Source: Burkholderiaceae bacterium
GTDB taxonomy: Bacteria > Pseudomonadota > Gammaproteobacteria > Burkholderiales > Burkholderiaceae
Length of the DNA: 22,992 bases
Assembly (NCBI GenBank): GCA_947461805.1
Contig: CANHMJ010000007.1
Span: forward strand, 1 to 22,992
Direction of reading: 5' to 3'
A program made the translations under genes and the position numbers. A model generated the notes under the pieces. That model was not told the origin of the DNA, made no database searches, and saw only the letters and a program-made list of their open reading frames with translations. This document shows, one piece after another, positions 15,322-22,992 of the stretch; within the stretch, counting starts at the first letter, position 1; each line of letters starts with the position of its first letter.

Positions 15322-15346
15322 TTGTAGCCCTCAGCTACGAATTTTT
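15322..15346 (+). terminator. Possible intrinsic terminator
   Basis: Stem TTGTAGC (15322-15328), loop CCTCA, stem GCTACGA (15334-15340) with one G-U pair, followed by five T (15342-15346). It lies downstream of the 63-codon ORF. Its TAGC...CTCAGCT text also resembles a tRNA D-arm, so it may be part of the decayed tRNA copy instead. Confidence 0.45.
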
Positions 15347-15388
15347 CTAAGGAATAGATCGCAGGTTCAGATTATGGTTGGCAGGCCA
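15346..15388 (+). repeat. Decayed copy of the tRNA-Arg 3' half (candidate att relic 1)
   Basis: Aligned without gaps to tRNA-Arg 14654-14696 (anticodon TCT to CCA), 33 of 43 bases agree by hand count. It begins TCTAAGG, keeps TCGCA and ends GGCAGGCCA. Upstream bases CTGC and TAGC...CTCAGCT hint that a whole tRNA copy once stood here, but acceptor and T stems no longer pair, so it is not a working tRNA. Confidence 0.65.
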
Positions 15389-15479
15389 AAGGTCGAATCG
15401 TTGATGCAATTTTCATTGCTTTTATAAATGCTCGATAAAATGACTCTTTCGAAATAAAGGCGAATGAATCTGTGAATAC

Positions 15480-15483
15480 GGAG
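15480..15483 (+). promoter_or_regulatory. Ribosome binding site fixing the MFS transporter start
   Basis: GGAG followed by 6 nt and ATG 15490. It favours this start over the upstream in-frame GTG at 15472, which lacks a well-spaced site. Confidence 0.6.
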
Positions 15484-15489
15484 TTGCAC

Positions 15490-16704
15490 ATGGACCCTCA
15501 GCCCGCTGGCCGCTTTCGTGCCTTATTCATCTTGTCGATCTGCATTGTTTTATCAATGACAACGTGGTTTTCAGCAACCGCTGTTATCCCTAAGTTGCAG
15601 ACAGTTTGGAATTTAACGCCCACTTTATCGGCGTGGCTAACCATTGGGGTTCAGCTTGGTTTTGTTATAGGCGCTATTGGCTCCAGCATCATTAGCCTCT
15701 CCGATATTGTTTCCAGTAAAAAATTAATGATTTATGGATCAATTGGGGCTGCAGCAGCTAACCTTGGCTTGTTGCTGGCGGAAAGTGCGTATCTTGCCAT
15801 TTTCTTTCGTCTGATGACTGGAGCATTTCTCGCGCTGGTATATCCACCGTCGTTGAAACTAATTTCAACTTGGTTTAGAAGAGGACGTGGGCTTGCCCTA
15901 GGCGCCCTCGTGGGATCGATTACGCTGGGTGCGGCCGCACCACACTTTATTAATGCGATAGGTGGGCTTGGATGGGAATTGGTTGTTCTTTCAACAACAC
16001 TTGCAACTTTATCAGGCGCTTTCATTATTGGATTATTCGTACATGAAGGTCCATTTCCATATCCACGTGCCCCATTTCATCTCGGGCGAATCGGACACGT
16101 TTTTAAGAATCGCGGAGTCCTTTTAGCCAGCGTCGGTTACTTTGGCCATATGTGGGAGCTTTATGCCATGTGGGCATGGTTTCTGACGTTTTCGCGGATG
16201 GCTTTTATTGAGCTGAATATCGATAATCCAAGTGCGGCATCTTTTTTTACATTTGCGGCAATTGGTATAGGCGCCTTAGGTTGTATCGTTGGTGGGATTT
16301 TGGGGGATCGATGGGGAAGAACTTCCACCACTAGTTTGATGATGTGTATCTCCGGCTCATGTGCTCTTCTGGCAGGTTTTGTCTACGATGGACCCTTGTG
16401 GATGTTAATTGCTCTAGGTCTTATTTGGGGTTTCACAGTCATTGCTGATTCCGCTCAATTTTCTACAATCGTTACAGAGCTTGCTGACCCCATGTATGTT
16501 GGTACTGCATTAACCGTGCAATTAGGAATTGGTTTTATGTTGACCGCCGTAACCATTTGGCTTTTACCCCTTGCAGCAGCCAACCTGAATAGTTGGCAAT
16601 GGGTATTTTTAATATTAATACCGGGCCCCTTAATCGGGACGTGTGTAATGTTATTTCTACGCAGAATGCCTGAGGCAATAAAAATTGCGAATGGAAATCG
16701 ATAG
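15490..16704 (+). CDS. Major facilitator superfamily transporter
   Basis: Inner-membrane secondary transporter, 404 aa with about 12 hydrophobic helices. The pattern of two six-helix halves, an N-terminal helix ILSICIVLSMTTWFSATAVIP, and the conserved loop GGILGDRWGRTSTTS (second-half MFS signature G-x3-D-R-x-GR) are visible. The first-half motif between helices 2 and 3 is less conserved (SLSDIVSSKKLM). WFSATAVIP and the general pattern recall nitrate/cyanate-type or sugar-phosphate-like MFS branches, but the substrate is not determinable. It lies between two decayed tRNA-Arg 3' halves and may have arrived by integration. The nearest downstream gene is an amidase on the same strand, 233 bp away, separated by a hairpin. 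Confidence 0.9.
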   Translation: MDPQPAGRFRALFILSICIVLSMTTWFSATAVIPKLQTVWNLTPTLSAWLTIGVQLGFVIGAIGSSIISLSDIVSSKKLMIYGSIGAAAANLGLLLAESAYLAIFFRLMTGAFLALVYPPSLKLISTWFRRGRGLALGALVGSITLGAAAPHFINAIGGLGWELVVLSTTLATLSGAFIIGLFVHEGPFPYPRAPFHLGRIGHVFKNRGVLLASVGYFGHMWELYAMWAWFLTFSRMAFIELNIDNPSAASFFTFAAIGIGALGCIVGGILGDRWGRTSTTSLMMCISGSCALLAGFVYDGPLWMLIALGLIWGFTVIADSAQFSTIVTELADPMYVGTALTVQLGIGFMLTAVTIWLLPLAAANLNSWQWVFLILIPGPLIGTCVMLFLRRMPEAIKIANGNR

Positions 16705-16732
16705 CAACTATAGCTGCATTCGATTTAAAGTA

Positions 16733-16775
16733 TCTAAGGCCTAAATCGCATTCTCGAATCGTACTGGGCAAGCCA
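16733..16775 (+). repeat. Decayed copy of the tRNA-Arg 3' half (candidate att relic 2)
   Basis: Aligned without gaps to tRNA-Arg 14654-14696, 35 of 43 bases agree by hand count, including TCTAAGGC, TCGAATCGT and CTGGGCA. An ATAGCT...GAT match just upstream (from about 16710) may be more of the tRNA with a 5-base deletion. Orientation is the same as in the intact tRNA. Confidence 0.7.
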
Positions 16776-16802
16776 GTTCTATTACACAAAAGCCGTTTTT
16801 AA

Positions 16803-16826
16803 AGAGGAGCAATCGTGTGCTCCTTT
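16803..16826 (+). terminator. Hairpin between MFS transporter and amidase genes
   Basis: Inverted repeat AGGAGCA (16805-16811) and TGCTCCT (16818-16824), extended by a G-T and an A-T pair, with a 6-nt loop ATCGTG. The T tract is short, so terminator activity is uncertain. The rest of the gap 16705-16937 holds the tRNA relic and an AT-rich stretch before the amidase. Confidence 0.4.
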
Positions 16827-16937
16827 GCGGATATTCCAAAGTAAAAGTTATAAAAAATGGCGAGTGTGGCGAATAAATAAAAGTACGATAGTATTAAATT
16901 TAGCTTCATTAGTCGCTAAAGAACATTAGGAATAAAT

Positions 16938-18299
16938 ATGCAGCCTTATCACCATTGGCCTTCATTAAAAAATATTGCTATCGAAGTAAAAAATGGCACC
17001 CGTTCAGCTCGTTCGCAAGTTGAGCTCGCTTTGAGTCTAGCAAAGCAAGAAACCTTAGATTCTTCTACTTCCCCAACATTTATTTACTTGGATGTTGAAG
17101 GTGCGCTGGCCATGGCGGATGCCATTGATGCAAAAATCAAGAGGGGGGAGGATTGTGGAGACCTATGTGGTATTCCCTTTGTTGTAAAAGATAATATTGA
17201 TTGGCTTGGTTTAGTTACCACGGCTGGAAGTCCCAAGGCCTATTCCAATAAGGCTAGTAAAACTGCACCCGTTTTACAGGGATTAATTGATCGCGGAGCC
17301 ATTCCTATTGGAAAAGCCAATATGAATGAATGGGCCGTAGGGCTAACTGGCGAAAATGCCCATTACGGCAATATTCCGAATCCATATTTGGAGGGCTGTC
17401 TCTCCGGCGGTTCATCGAGCGGTAGTGCCAGAGCAGTAGCAATGGGAATAGTGCCGATGGCACTTGGCTCGGATACAGGCGGCTCGATTCGAATGCCTGC
17501 CGCCTGGTGTGGCATCGTTGGTCTGCGCCCATCCAGCGAGTCATTCACTTTGGATGGGGTAGTGCCACGCTCTAGATCGTTGGACGTTGTTGGTCCCCTA
17601 GTGAAATCCTTAGACGATTGTGATTATTTCTTAGGTAGCGCTTTCACTCCAAAATCGAGCCCGCTGACACCAGAAAATATCCCTAAATCCATCCAAATTG
17701 GGTGGGATCCTCGCCTTTTGGAGGGGGTTGAGGCCCCAATACGTCAGGTCTTTACCGAGTTTATGGAAACTGCGCAGGCCAATCCTGCAGTTTCTTTTGT
17801 GGAGCAGACTTGGCCTAGCTTTACCGCAGCAACAGACTGCGCCATGACGGTCTTGCAAATGGAGTTTTTAAATGATTTCAAGGTGATGTGCGGGGAAGTT
17901 GAGCTGTTTAGTACGTATTTGGGCAAGCCCGTGATGAATGAGCTTCGCCATTCTGTATCTCGTGAGCCCGAAGTGCTAGTAAAGGCATATGAGCAGTTGC
18001 TGCAGTTTCGTCAAAGCATGGCCAAGCTGCTCAGTTCAGTCGATATGCTGGCATTACCCTTAACGCCATGTGGCCCAGTAGAGGCAGCCAAACTGCCAGA
18101 GGCAGCTAAGCCTTTGAGGGAACTCAGTCTTGCAATGGGCGCCTCAGGCCTGCCTATCATAGGAATGCCTATTTTTTCAGCAAAACACGGGCTCGGCTTG
18201 ACCGCTGCTAGCTTGGCGGGGATCCAGCTTGTAGGTAAACAGTTTCAAGAGCACAAACTTTTATATATGGTAAAAAGTTACTTAGATGCACCAAGTTGA
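16938..18299 (+). CDS. Amidase signature family hydrolase
   Basis: Ser-cisSer-Lys amidohydrolase, 453 aa, probably cytoplasmic (no signal peptide). The catalytic elements are intact: Lys84 in FVVKDNID, the Gly/Ser-rich GGSSSGSARA (cis-Ser near 159), and the nucleophile Ser183 in GSDTGGSIRMPAAWCG. The ribosome site AGGA lies 6 nt before ATG. The length suits amidases of the AtzF, indoleacetamide-hydrolase or biuret-type branches rather than GatA, whose locus with gatB and gatC is absent here. The peptide-type ABC transporter 124 bp downstream on the same strand suggests uptake followed by hydrolysis of an amide or peptide-like compound; that link is inference. Confidence 0.92.
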   Translation: MQPYHHWPSLKNIAIEVKNGTRSARSQVELALSLAKQETLDSSTSPTFIYLDVEGALAMADAIDAKIKRGEDCGDLCGIPFVVKDNIDWLGLVTTAGSPKAYSNKASKTAPVLQGLIDRGAIPIGKANMNEWAVGLTGENAHYGNIPNPYLEGCLSGGSSSGSARAVAMGIVPMALGSDTGGSIRMPAAWCGIVGLRPSSESFTLDGVVPRSRSLDVVGPLVKSLDDCDYFLGSAFTPKSSPLTPENIPKSIQIGWDPRLLEGVEAPIRQVFTEFMETAQANPAVSFVEQTWPSFTAATDCAMTVLQMEFLNDFKVMCGEVELFSTYLGKPVMNELRHSVSREPEVLVKAYEQLLQFRQSMAKLLSSVDMLALPLTPCGPVEAAKLPEAAKPLRELSLAMGASGLPIIGMPIFSAKHGLGLTAASLAGIQLVGKQFQEHKLLYMVKSYLDAPS

Positions 18300-18340
18300 G
18301 GCGGTAGGGATCCAAATTAAAGCAATTTGCTGATTCATTC

Positions 18341-18360
18341 GGGTTACACCCTTGTAGGGT
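18341..18360 (+). other. Overlapping small dyads upstream of the ABC operon
   Basis: GGGT (18341-18344) can pair with ACCC (18348-18351), which can also pair as ACCCT (18348-18352) with AGGGT (18356-18360). Downstream, TTTGCAGT occurs twice, at 18366-18373 and 18395-18402. These could be operator or leader elements of the transporter operon, or chance. Confidence 0.25.
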
Positions 18361-18423
18361 TGGAGTTTGCAGTTAATAGACTGAAATTGTTAGATTTGCA
18401 GTACGTTTTATTACGGAGACAAT

Positions 18424-20025
18424 ATGATGAATACATTAAGACGTTCAGTAATTATGGCGGTGGTTCCTGTAGCTTTGGCGTTTAGTGCCGCTATTACCAC
18501 CTTGCCAGTGCAGGCTCAACAGCAAAAGACCTTAAAGTTTATTGCTCAGGCGGATCTGAAGGTGTTAGATCCCATAGCGACAACCGCATACATCACTCGT
18601 AACCACGGCTATATGGTGTATGACACCTTGTTTGCGATGGATAGCAAGTTTGAAATCAAGCCACAGATGGTGGATAAGTTCACCGTTAGCCCTGATAAAA
18701 AAACGTACACCTTTACATTGCGTGATGGATTGAAGTTTCATGATGGCGCGCCAGTAAGGTCTGCTGATGTGATTGCATCGATTGACCGCTGGTCAAAACG
18801 AGATGGCCTTGGTCAAAAACTGGCCGAGTCTACTGAGTCTTGGTCTGCTACGAATGACAAAACATTTGTTCTGAAGCTCAAAAAGCCATTTGCATTTGTA
18901 TTGGATGCACTAGGAAAGCCTTCCTCAAACGTGCCATTCATCATGCCTGAGCGGATTGCAAAGACAGATGCATTTACGAATATCACTGACCCTACCGGTT
19001 CTGGCCCGTTCAGAATGGTGAGGGATGAGTGGGTTCCTGGCAGCAAAGTAGTTTACGTAAAGAATAATGACTATGTGCCACGCAAAGAAGCACCATCTTG
19101 GGCTTCTGGCGGTAAGGTTGTAAAAGTCGATCGCGTAGAGTGGCTCTACATCCCAGATTCAGCAACGGCCGCCAATGCGCTTGGCAACGGTGAAGCCGAT
19201 TGGTGGGAGCAAATGCCACCGGACTTGATTCCATTGCTGTCTAAAAATGCGAACGTGAAGGTTGACAATATTGATCCTTTGGGTTCAATGGGGATGATTC
19301 GCTTTAACTTCTTGCATCCACCATTCAATAACGAAAAAATGCGTCGTGCAGTTGCAATGGTTGTAAATCAGCCTGACTATGTTTTAGGTATCGCTGGTAA
19401 CCCAAAGAATGGTAAGCCTTGCGCCTCCTACTTTACGTGTGGCACACCATTAGCAAGCGATGTCGGATCCTCTTTATTGACTGGTAAGCGTGACTTTGAA
19501 GCGGCTAAAGCGCTGATCAAAGAATCGGGTTACAAAGGCGAAAAGATTGTCATCATTTCAGCTGCTGATCAGCCTATTGTTCAGTCTCAATCCCTGTTGA
19601 CAACCGAGTTGCTGCGTAAATTAGGTTTGAACGTAGAGTTGCAAGCAGGAGATTGGGGTAGCTTAATTACTCGCCGTACTTCTAAAGAGCCAGTTGAAAA
19701 GGGCGGTTGGTCTATTTTCCACACATGGTTGGTCGGTCCTGATCTCCTTAACCCAGGCGTAAACTTTGCTCTTCGCGGCAATGGTGAGAAGGCTTGGTTT
19801 GGTTGGCCTTCGGATCCAAGATTAGAGTCATTGCGTGAAGCGTATTTTGAGGCTCCAAATGCAGCTGCAGCTAAAAAGGCAGCGGAAGCAGTTCAGGGCC
19901 GTGCATTTGAGTTCTTGCCCTATGTGCCTACTGCGCAATTTATCTTGCCAACAGCCTATAGAACGAATCTTTCTGGAATCATCGTGGCGCCAATGGCATT
20001 TCTTTGGAATGTGGAGAAAAAATAA
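18424..20025 (+). CDS. ABC transporter substrate-binding protein, family 5 (DppA/OppA-like)
   Basis: Periplasmic binding protein that delivers peptides or similar solutes to the permease, 533 aa. Signal peptide with cleavage near VQAQ (about residue 32). Family 5 blocks are present: NHGYMVYDTLFAMD, YTFTLRDGLKFHDGAPV, ADVIASIDRW, and the hinge-domain text MIRFNFLHPPFNNEKMRRAVAMVV. A GGAG site lies 5 nt before ATG 18424. A pair of cysteines in KPCASYFTCGTP could form a disulphide. The ligand cannot be told; dipeptide, glutathione-like and nickel-binding members share this fold. Confidence 0.94.
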   Translation: MMNTLRRSVIMAVVPVALAFSAAITTLPVQAQQQKTLKFIAQADLKVLDPIATTAYITRNHGYMVYDTLFAMDSKFEIKPQMVDKFTVSPDKKTYTFTLRDGLKFHDGAPVRSADVIASIDRWSKRDGLGQKLAESTESWSATNDKTFVLKLKKPFAFVLDALGKPSSNVPFIMPERIAKTDAFTNITDPTGSGPFRMVRDEWVPGSKVVYVKNNDYVPRKEAPSWASGGKVVKVDRVEWLYIPDSATAANALGNGEADWWEQMPPDLIPLLSKNANVKVDNIDPLGSMGMIRFNFLHPPFNNEKMRRAVAMVVNQPDYVLGIAGNPKNGKPCASYFTCGTPLASDVGSSLLTGKRDFEAAKALIKESGYKGEKIVIISAADQPIVQSQSLLTTELLRKLGLNVELQAGDWGSLITRRTSKEPVEKGGWSIFHTWLVGPDLLNPGVNFALRGNGEKAWFGWPSDPRLESLREAYFEAPNAAAAKKAAEAVQGRAFEFLPYVPTAQFILPTAYRTNLSGIIVAPMAFLWNVEKK

Positions 20026-20047
20026 TTTCCTTTTTGTTTAAGCGTGT

Positions 20048-20052
20048 AGGGG
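20048..20052 (+). promoter_or_regulatory. Ribosome binding site deciding a TTG start
   Basis: AGGGG, 7 nt before TTG 20060, the start of the first permease gene. No ATG lies near the expected N-terminus. Confidence 0.6.
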
Positions 20053-20059
20053 TTATTTT

Positions 20060-21001
20060 TTGCTTTCATACATAATCAGGCGTTTGGGCGCAACGATAGT
20101 CGTAATGGCTGTCGTTGCGTTCTTTGTTTTTTCACTTCTCTATCTCACGCCTGGAGATCCTGCGGCAGTCATTGCCGGAGATGTTGCCACCGCAGAGGAT
20201 ATTGCACGCATTCGTCAATCCTTGGGATTGGACCAACCTTTTTTAGTGCGATTTGGAAATTGGGTTTGGGCGCTTTTTCATGGCGACTTTGGCACCTCTA
20301 TTTTTAGTAATCTGCCTGTATCTAAGTTAATTTCTCAGAGGGTAGAGCCCACTTTATCCTTAACCATTTGTACCTTGATTGTGGCTATTGTGACTTCTGT
20401 GCCTTTGGGCGCTATTGCAGCGGCCCGTGCAGAGAGTAAGTTGGATCACACCATCATGGGATTTTCGGTGCTTGGATTTTCTTTGCCCGTCTTTGTTCTT
20501 GCCTATCTCTTGATCCTCCTTTTTTCATTGCAATTACAGTGGTTGCCAGTTCAAGGTTATCGACCCATCAGTGAGGGTATTTGGCCTTGGTTCCGCCATC
20601 TCATTTTGCCAAGCTTAGCCTTGGGAACGGTTTATGCGGCTCTGATTGCGCGCATTACGCGTGCCAGCGTTTTGGATGTTTTGTCACAGGACTATATTCG
20701 TACGGCTCAAGCAAAGGGCTTAAAAGAGCATGACATCATGATTCGTCACGCCCTTAAAAATGCCGCTGTACCCATCATTACCGTGATTGGTATTGGTATT
20801 GGTTTACTAATCTCAGGTGCGGTGGTTACTGAAACCGTTTTTGCTATCCCTGGAATCGGAAGATTAACCGTCGATGCCATTTTGCGTCGCGACTATCCGA
20901 TCATTCAAGGCGTCATTCTGATTTTTTCGGCGACCTATGTGATCATCAATCTCCTCATTGATCTGTCATACGTCTTTTTTGATCCGCGGATTCGCTACTA
21001 A
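20060..21001 (+). CDS. dppB: ABC transporter permease, DppB-like
   Basis: First membrane subunit of the peptide-type importer, 313 aa with about six helices. It begins LSYIIRRLGATI, the normal DppB N-terminus, at a TTG codon with a good AGGGG ribosome site. The N-terminal half has YLTPGDPA and IRQSLGLDQPFLVRF. The cytoplasmic coupling loop is seen as DYIRTAQAKGLKEHDIMIRHALKN near 213-236 (EAA-type motif). The stop TAA overlaps the next start by one base (TAATG), so the two permeases are translationally coupled. Confidence 0.94.
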   Translation: MLSYIIRRLGATIVVMAVVAFFVFSLLYLTPGDPAAVIAGDVATAEDIARIRQSLGLDQPFLVRFGNWVWALFHGDFGTSIFSNLPVSKLISQRVEPTLSLTICTLIVAIVTSVPLGAIAAARAESKLDHTIMGFSVLGFSLPVFVLAYLLILLFSLQLQWLPVQGYRPISEGIWPWFRHLILPSLALGTVYAALIARITRASVLDVLSQDYIRTAQAKGLKEHDIMIRHALKNAAVPIITVIGIGIGLLISGAVVTETVFAIPGIGRLTVDAILRRDYPIIQGVILIFSATYVIINLLIDLSYVFFDPRIRY

Positions 21002-21909
21002 TGACAATAAGCAATCATTCAAGCCTGAACTCCGCTGATTGGTCGGGAAGACTCTTTCATGTGAATCATTTTTTTAGATCTAAATTACCCGCGCTTTTTA
21101 AACGCTACCCCTTTGCGGTCATTGGAGCTGCCACCTTAATCTTGATGGGATTTATTGCCATTTTCGCGCCTTACTTGGCTACAGTAGATCCTCAGGCGGT
21201 CACTCCGTTGAATCGCTTGAAGCCTCCCAGTTGGGACAATTGGTTTGGTACCGATGCATTGGGGCGCGATGTATATAGCCGAGTCATGTATGGCGCACGC
21301 GTTTCTCTGACGGTGGGTGTTGCGGTAGCGATTTTAAGTACGGTAATTGGTATGGCTATCGGCTTGGTCACAGGCTTTGTGCGGTGGTTGGATCCGATTG
21401 TGATGCGCATCATGGATGGACTGATGTCGATCCCATCTATTTTGCTAGCGATTGCTTTGATGGCCTTAACCAAGGCAAGCATCGAGAACGTCATCCTTGC
21501 GATTACCTTGGCAGAGGTTCCTAGGGTAGTGCGTCTTGTCCGCAGCTTAGTCTTAAGTTTGCGAGAGCAGCCCTATGTTGAAGCTGCAGCTGCTTCCGGA
21601 ACGCCTTTAATCAAAACGTTATTGCGGCATATTCTTCCCAATATAGCGGCACCACTGCTAGTCCAAGCGACTTACATCTGTGCCTCTGCAATGATTACTG
21701 AGGCCATTTTGTCTTTCATTGGTGCCGGTACTCCGCCCAATATTCCGAGTTGGGGAAATATCATGGCTGAGTCCCGCAGTCTCTTTCAAATCGCCGGTTA
21801 CCTCATTTTGTTTCCCTCTATTTTTCTTTCAGCAACGGTGTTAGCTGTGAACTATTTGGGCGATGGCCTTCGTGATGCCTTAGATCCGCGTCTATCCAGG
21901 AGAATGTAG
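21001..21909 (+). CDS. dppC: ABC transporter permease, DppC-like
   Basis: Second membrane subunit, 302 aa. An N-terminal cytoplasmic tail (1-36) precedes the first helix, followed by NWFGTDALGRDVYSRVMYGARVSL, a hallmark block of DppC/OppC at about 80-103. The coupling loop is YVEAAAASGTPLIKTLLRHILPN. It ends with DGLRDALDPRLSRRM, the usual C-terminus. The start overlaps the dppB-like stop by one base. The ATPase gene follows after 3 bp. Confidence 0.94.
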   Translation: MTISNHSSLNSADWSGRLFHVNHFFRSKLPALFKRYPFAVIGAATLILMGFIAIFAPYLATVDPQAVTPLNRLKPPSWDNWFGTDALGRDVYSRVMYGARVSLTVGVAVAILSTVIGMAIGLVTGFVRWLDPIVMRIMDGLMSIPSILLAIALMALTKASIENVILAITLAEVPRVVRLVRSLVLSLREQPYVEAAAASGTPLIKTLLRHILPNIAAPLLVQATYICASAMITEAILSFIGAGTPPNIPSWGNIMAESRSLFQIAGYLILFPSIFLSATVLAVNYLGDGLRDALDPRLSRRM

Positions 21910-21912
21910 GCC

Positions 21913-22914
21913 ATGAGCCAAACGACTGGAAAACCGATTTTAGAAGTTGAGGATTTACGTACGTATTTTTATACACGCGATGGAGTCGTACGTTCTGTTG
22001 ATGGCGTCTCTTTTTCTGTGTCCGAGGGCGAGACTCTGGCAATTGTGGGCGAGTCAGGCTGCGGTAAAAGCGTCACTTCTTTATCGATTCTGCGTTTAAT
22101 TGCTTCACCCCCAGGAAAGATTGTTTCTGGCTCGATTCGTTTTCACGGAAAAGATCTCTTGGATTTCTCTGATGCAGAGATGCGCGACATCCGTGGCGAT
22201 AAGATCTCCATGATCTTCCAAGAACCCATGACTTCGCTCAATCCAGTGCTCACCATAGGCAGGCAAATAGGAGAAGTGCTCGAGTTGCATCGCCATTGCA
22301 CTAAGGAAGAGGCTCGAATCCGAATCCTTGAACTACTCAAGATGGTTAATATTCCTGAGCCAGAAAGTCGGATCGATGAGTATCCTCATCAACTCTCGGG
22401 TGGCATGCGCCAGCGCATCATGATTGCCATGGCTTTGGCTTGTGATCCTGAAATCTTGATTGCCGATGAGCCTACGACTGCGTTAGATGTCACGATTCAG
22501 GCGCAAATTCTCAATTTAATGCGTGAACTCAGGGATCGCACTAGGGCAGCGATTATTTTGATCACCCACGACCTTGGTGTTGTTGCTGAAATGGCGCAGC
22601 GTGTAGTGGTGATGTATGCCGGCCGTAAGGTTGAAGAAGCCAATGTATTCGATTTATTTGAGAAGCCAATGCACCCTTATACCTTGGGTCTTTTAAACTC
22701 AATGCCGCGCTTGGACGATGCTGCATCCAAACGCTTGGTAGAAATTCCGGGCATGGTTCCCTCAATGCGAACCGAGATTGTGGGTTGTGCTTTTGCTCCA
22801 CGCTGCTCTTCTGCGACTGAGCGTTGCAGCCAAGAGTCTCCCATTCTCCAAGATCATGGCAATAAACATTGGGTTGCTTGCTGGAATCCAGTACGTCATG
22901 GAGCTAGTACATGA
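21913..22914 (+). CDS. dppD: ABC transporter ATP-binding protein, DppD-like
   Basis: First ATPase subunit, 333 aa. Walker A GESGCGKS (46-53), Q-loop IFQEPMTSLNP (Gln103), signature LSGGMRQR (161-168), Walker B ILIADEPTTALD (181-192) and the H-loop ITHDLG are all intact. The C-terminal oligopeptide-transporter domain has the Cys-rich segment GCAFAPRCSSATERC and a later Cys in ACWNP, as in DppD/OppD proteins. It ends in an ATGA overlap with the second ATPase gene. Confidence 0.95.
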   Translation: MSQTTGKPILEVEDLRTYFYTRDGVVRSVDGVSFSVSEGETLAIVGESGCGKSVTSLSILRLIASPPGKIVSGSIRFHGKDLLDFSDAEMRDIRGDKISMIFQEPMTSLNPVLTIGRQIGEVLELHRHCTKEEARIRILELLKMVNIPEPESRIDEYPHQLSGGMRQRIMIAMALACDPEILIADEPTTALDVTIQAQILNLMRELRDRTRAAIILITHDLGVVAEMAQRVVVMYAGRKVEEANVFDLFEKPMHPYTLGLLNSMPRLDDAASKRLVEIPGMVPSMRTEIVGCAFAPRCSSATERCSQESPILQDHGNKHWVACWNPVRHGAST

Positions 22915-22992
22915 GCAAAACCAAGCTATTAGAGCTCAAAAATTTATGCAAACACTATCCCATCCGCAAGGGAATATTGAGTCGCATTGCGG
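22911..22992 (+). CDS. dppF: ABC transporter ATP-binding protein, DppF-like, 5' end only
   Basis: Partial gene running off the right edge; 27 codons are visible. The start ATG at 22911 overlaps the DppD-like stop (ATGA). The product begins MSKTKLLELKNLCKHYPIRK, the usual N-terminus of the second peptide-transporter ATPase, where an N-terminal beta strand and LxKxYP precede Walker A. Walker A itself lies outside the window. It completes the five-gene order binding protein, permease, permease, ATPase, ATPase. Confidence 0.9.
   Translation, partial: MSKTKLLELKNLCKHYPIRKGILSRIA

Noticed and set aside
15315..15388. Possible full, working extra tRNA-Arg
   Set aside because: The acceptor stem has mismatches, and the T stem (GCAGG against TATGG) does not pair. 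It is at best a tRNA relic.
15464..15475. Three-codon ORF (ATG AAT CTG TGA) before the MFS gene as a leader peptide
   Set aside because: Too short to carry a regulatory codon run, and no attenuator-type hairpin follows.

Overview
The window looks like a chromosome segment of a free-living betaproteobacterium of the Burkholderiaceae, most likely Polynucleobacter or a close relative. The grounds are the phoB-phoR-ppk-ppx order typical of Burkholderiales, the moderate GC content, compact spacing with overlapping convergent genes, and the protein families. This is judged from the sequence alone; no database was searched.

Layout. 1-5333: phosphate regulation and polyphosphate genes: the 3' end of phoB, phoR, then ppk (minus) and ppx (plus) transcribed divergently. 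5360-9460: a membrane-lipid cassette. Four close-packed minus-strand genes (a PlcP-like metallophosphoesterase, an Agt-like glycosyltransferase, a DgkA-type diacylglycerol kinase and an OlsB-like N-acyltransferase) are divergent from a PlsC/OlsA-like acyltransferase. The gap between the two arms holds three Pho-box-like half-sites at exact 11-bp spacing. 9457-12077: a ZnuD-like TonB-dependent receptor and a small His-rich membrane protein. 12139-12215: tRNA-Pro(TGG). 12262-14490: an APC permease and an exported SAM-methyltransferase-like protein. 14620-14696: tRNA-Arg(TCT), followed by a small lipoprotein, a doubtful 63-codon ORF and an MFS transporter. Two decayed copies of the tRNA-Arg 3' half (15346-15388 and 16733-16775) lie in this stretch, suggesting old integrations at the tRNA. 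16938-22992: an amidase and a dipeptide/oligopeptide ABC transporter operon (binding protein, two permeases, first ATPase, start of the second ATPase).

How the genes may work together. The most interesting unit is 5360-9460. PlcP removes phosphorus headgroups from phospholipids, Agt turns the resulting diacylglycerol into glycolipid, DgkA can return diacylglycerol to phosphatidate, and OlsB plus OlsA make phosphorus-free ornithine lipid. With the Pho-box array and the neighbouring phoBR, ppk and ppx, this reads as a phosphate-starvation lipid-remodelling locus that carries two phosphorus-free lipid routes on one bidirectional promoter. The individual enzyme families are known; the combined arrangement and its control are inference here.

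No CRISPR array, intact insertion sequence, integrase or replication origin was seen. The longest stretch without a confident gene is 14945-15489, which holds only the doubtful ORF, a terminator-like hairpin and a tRNA relic.
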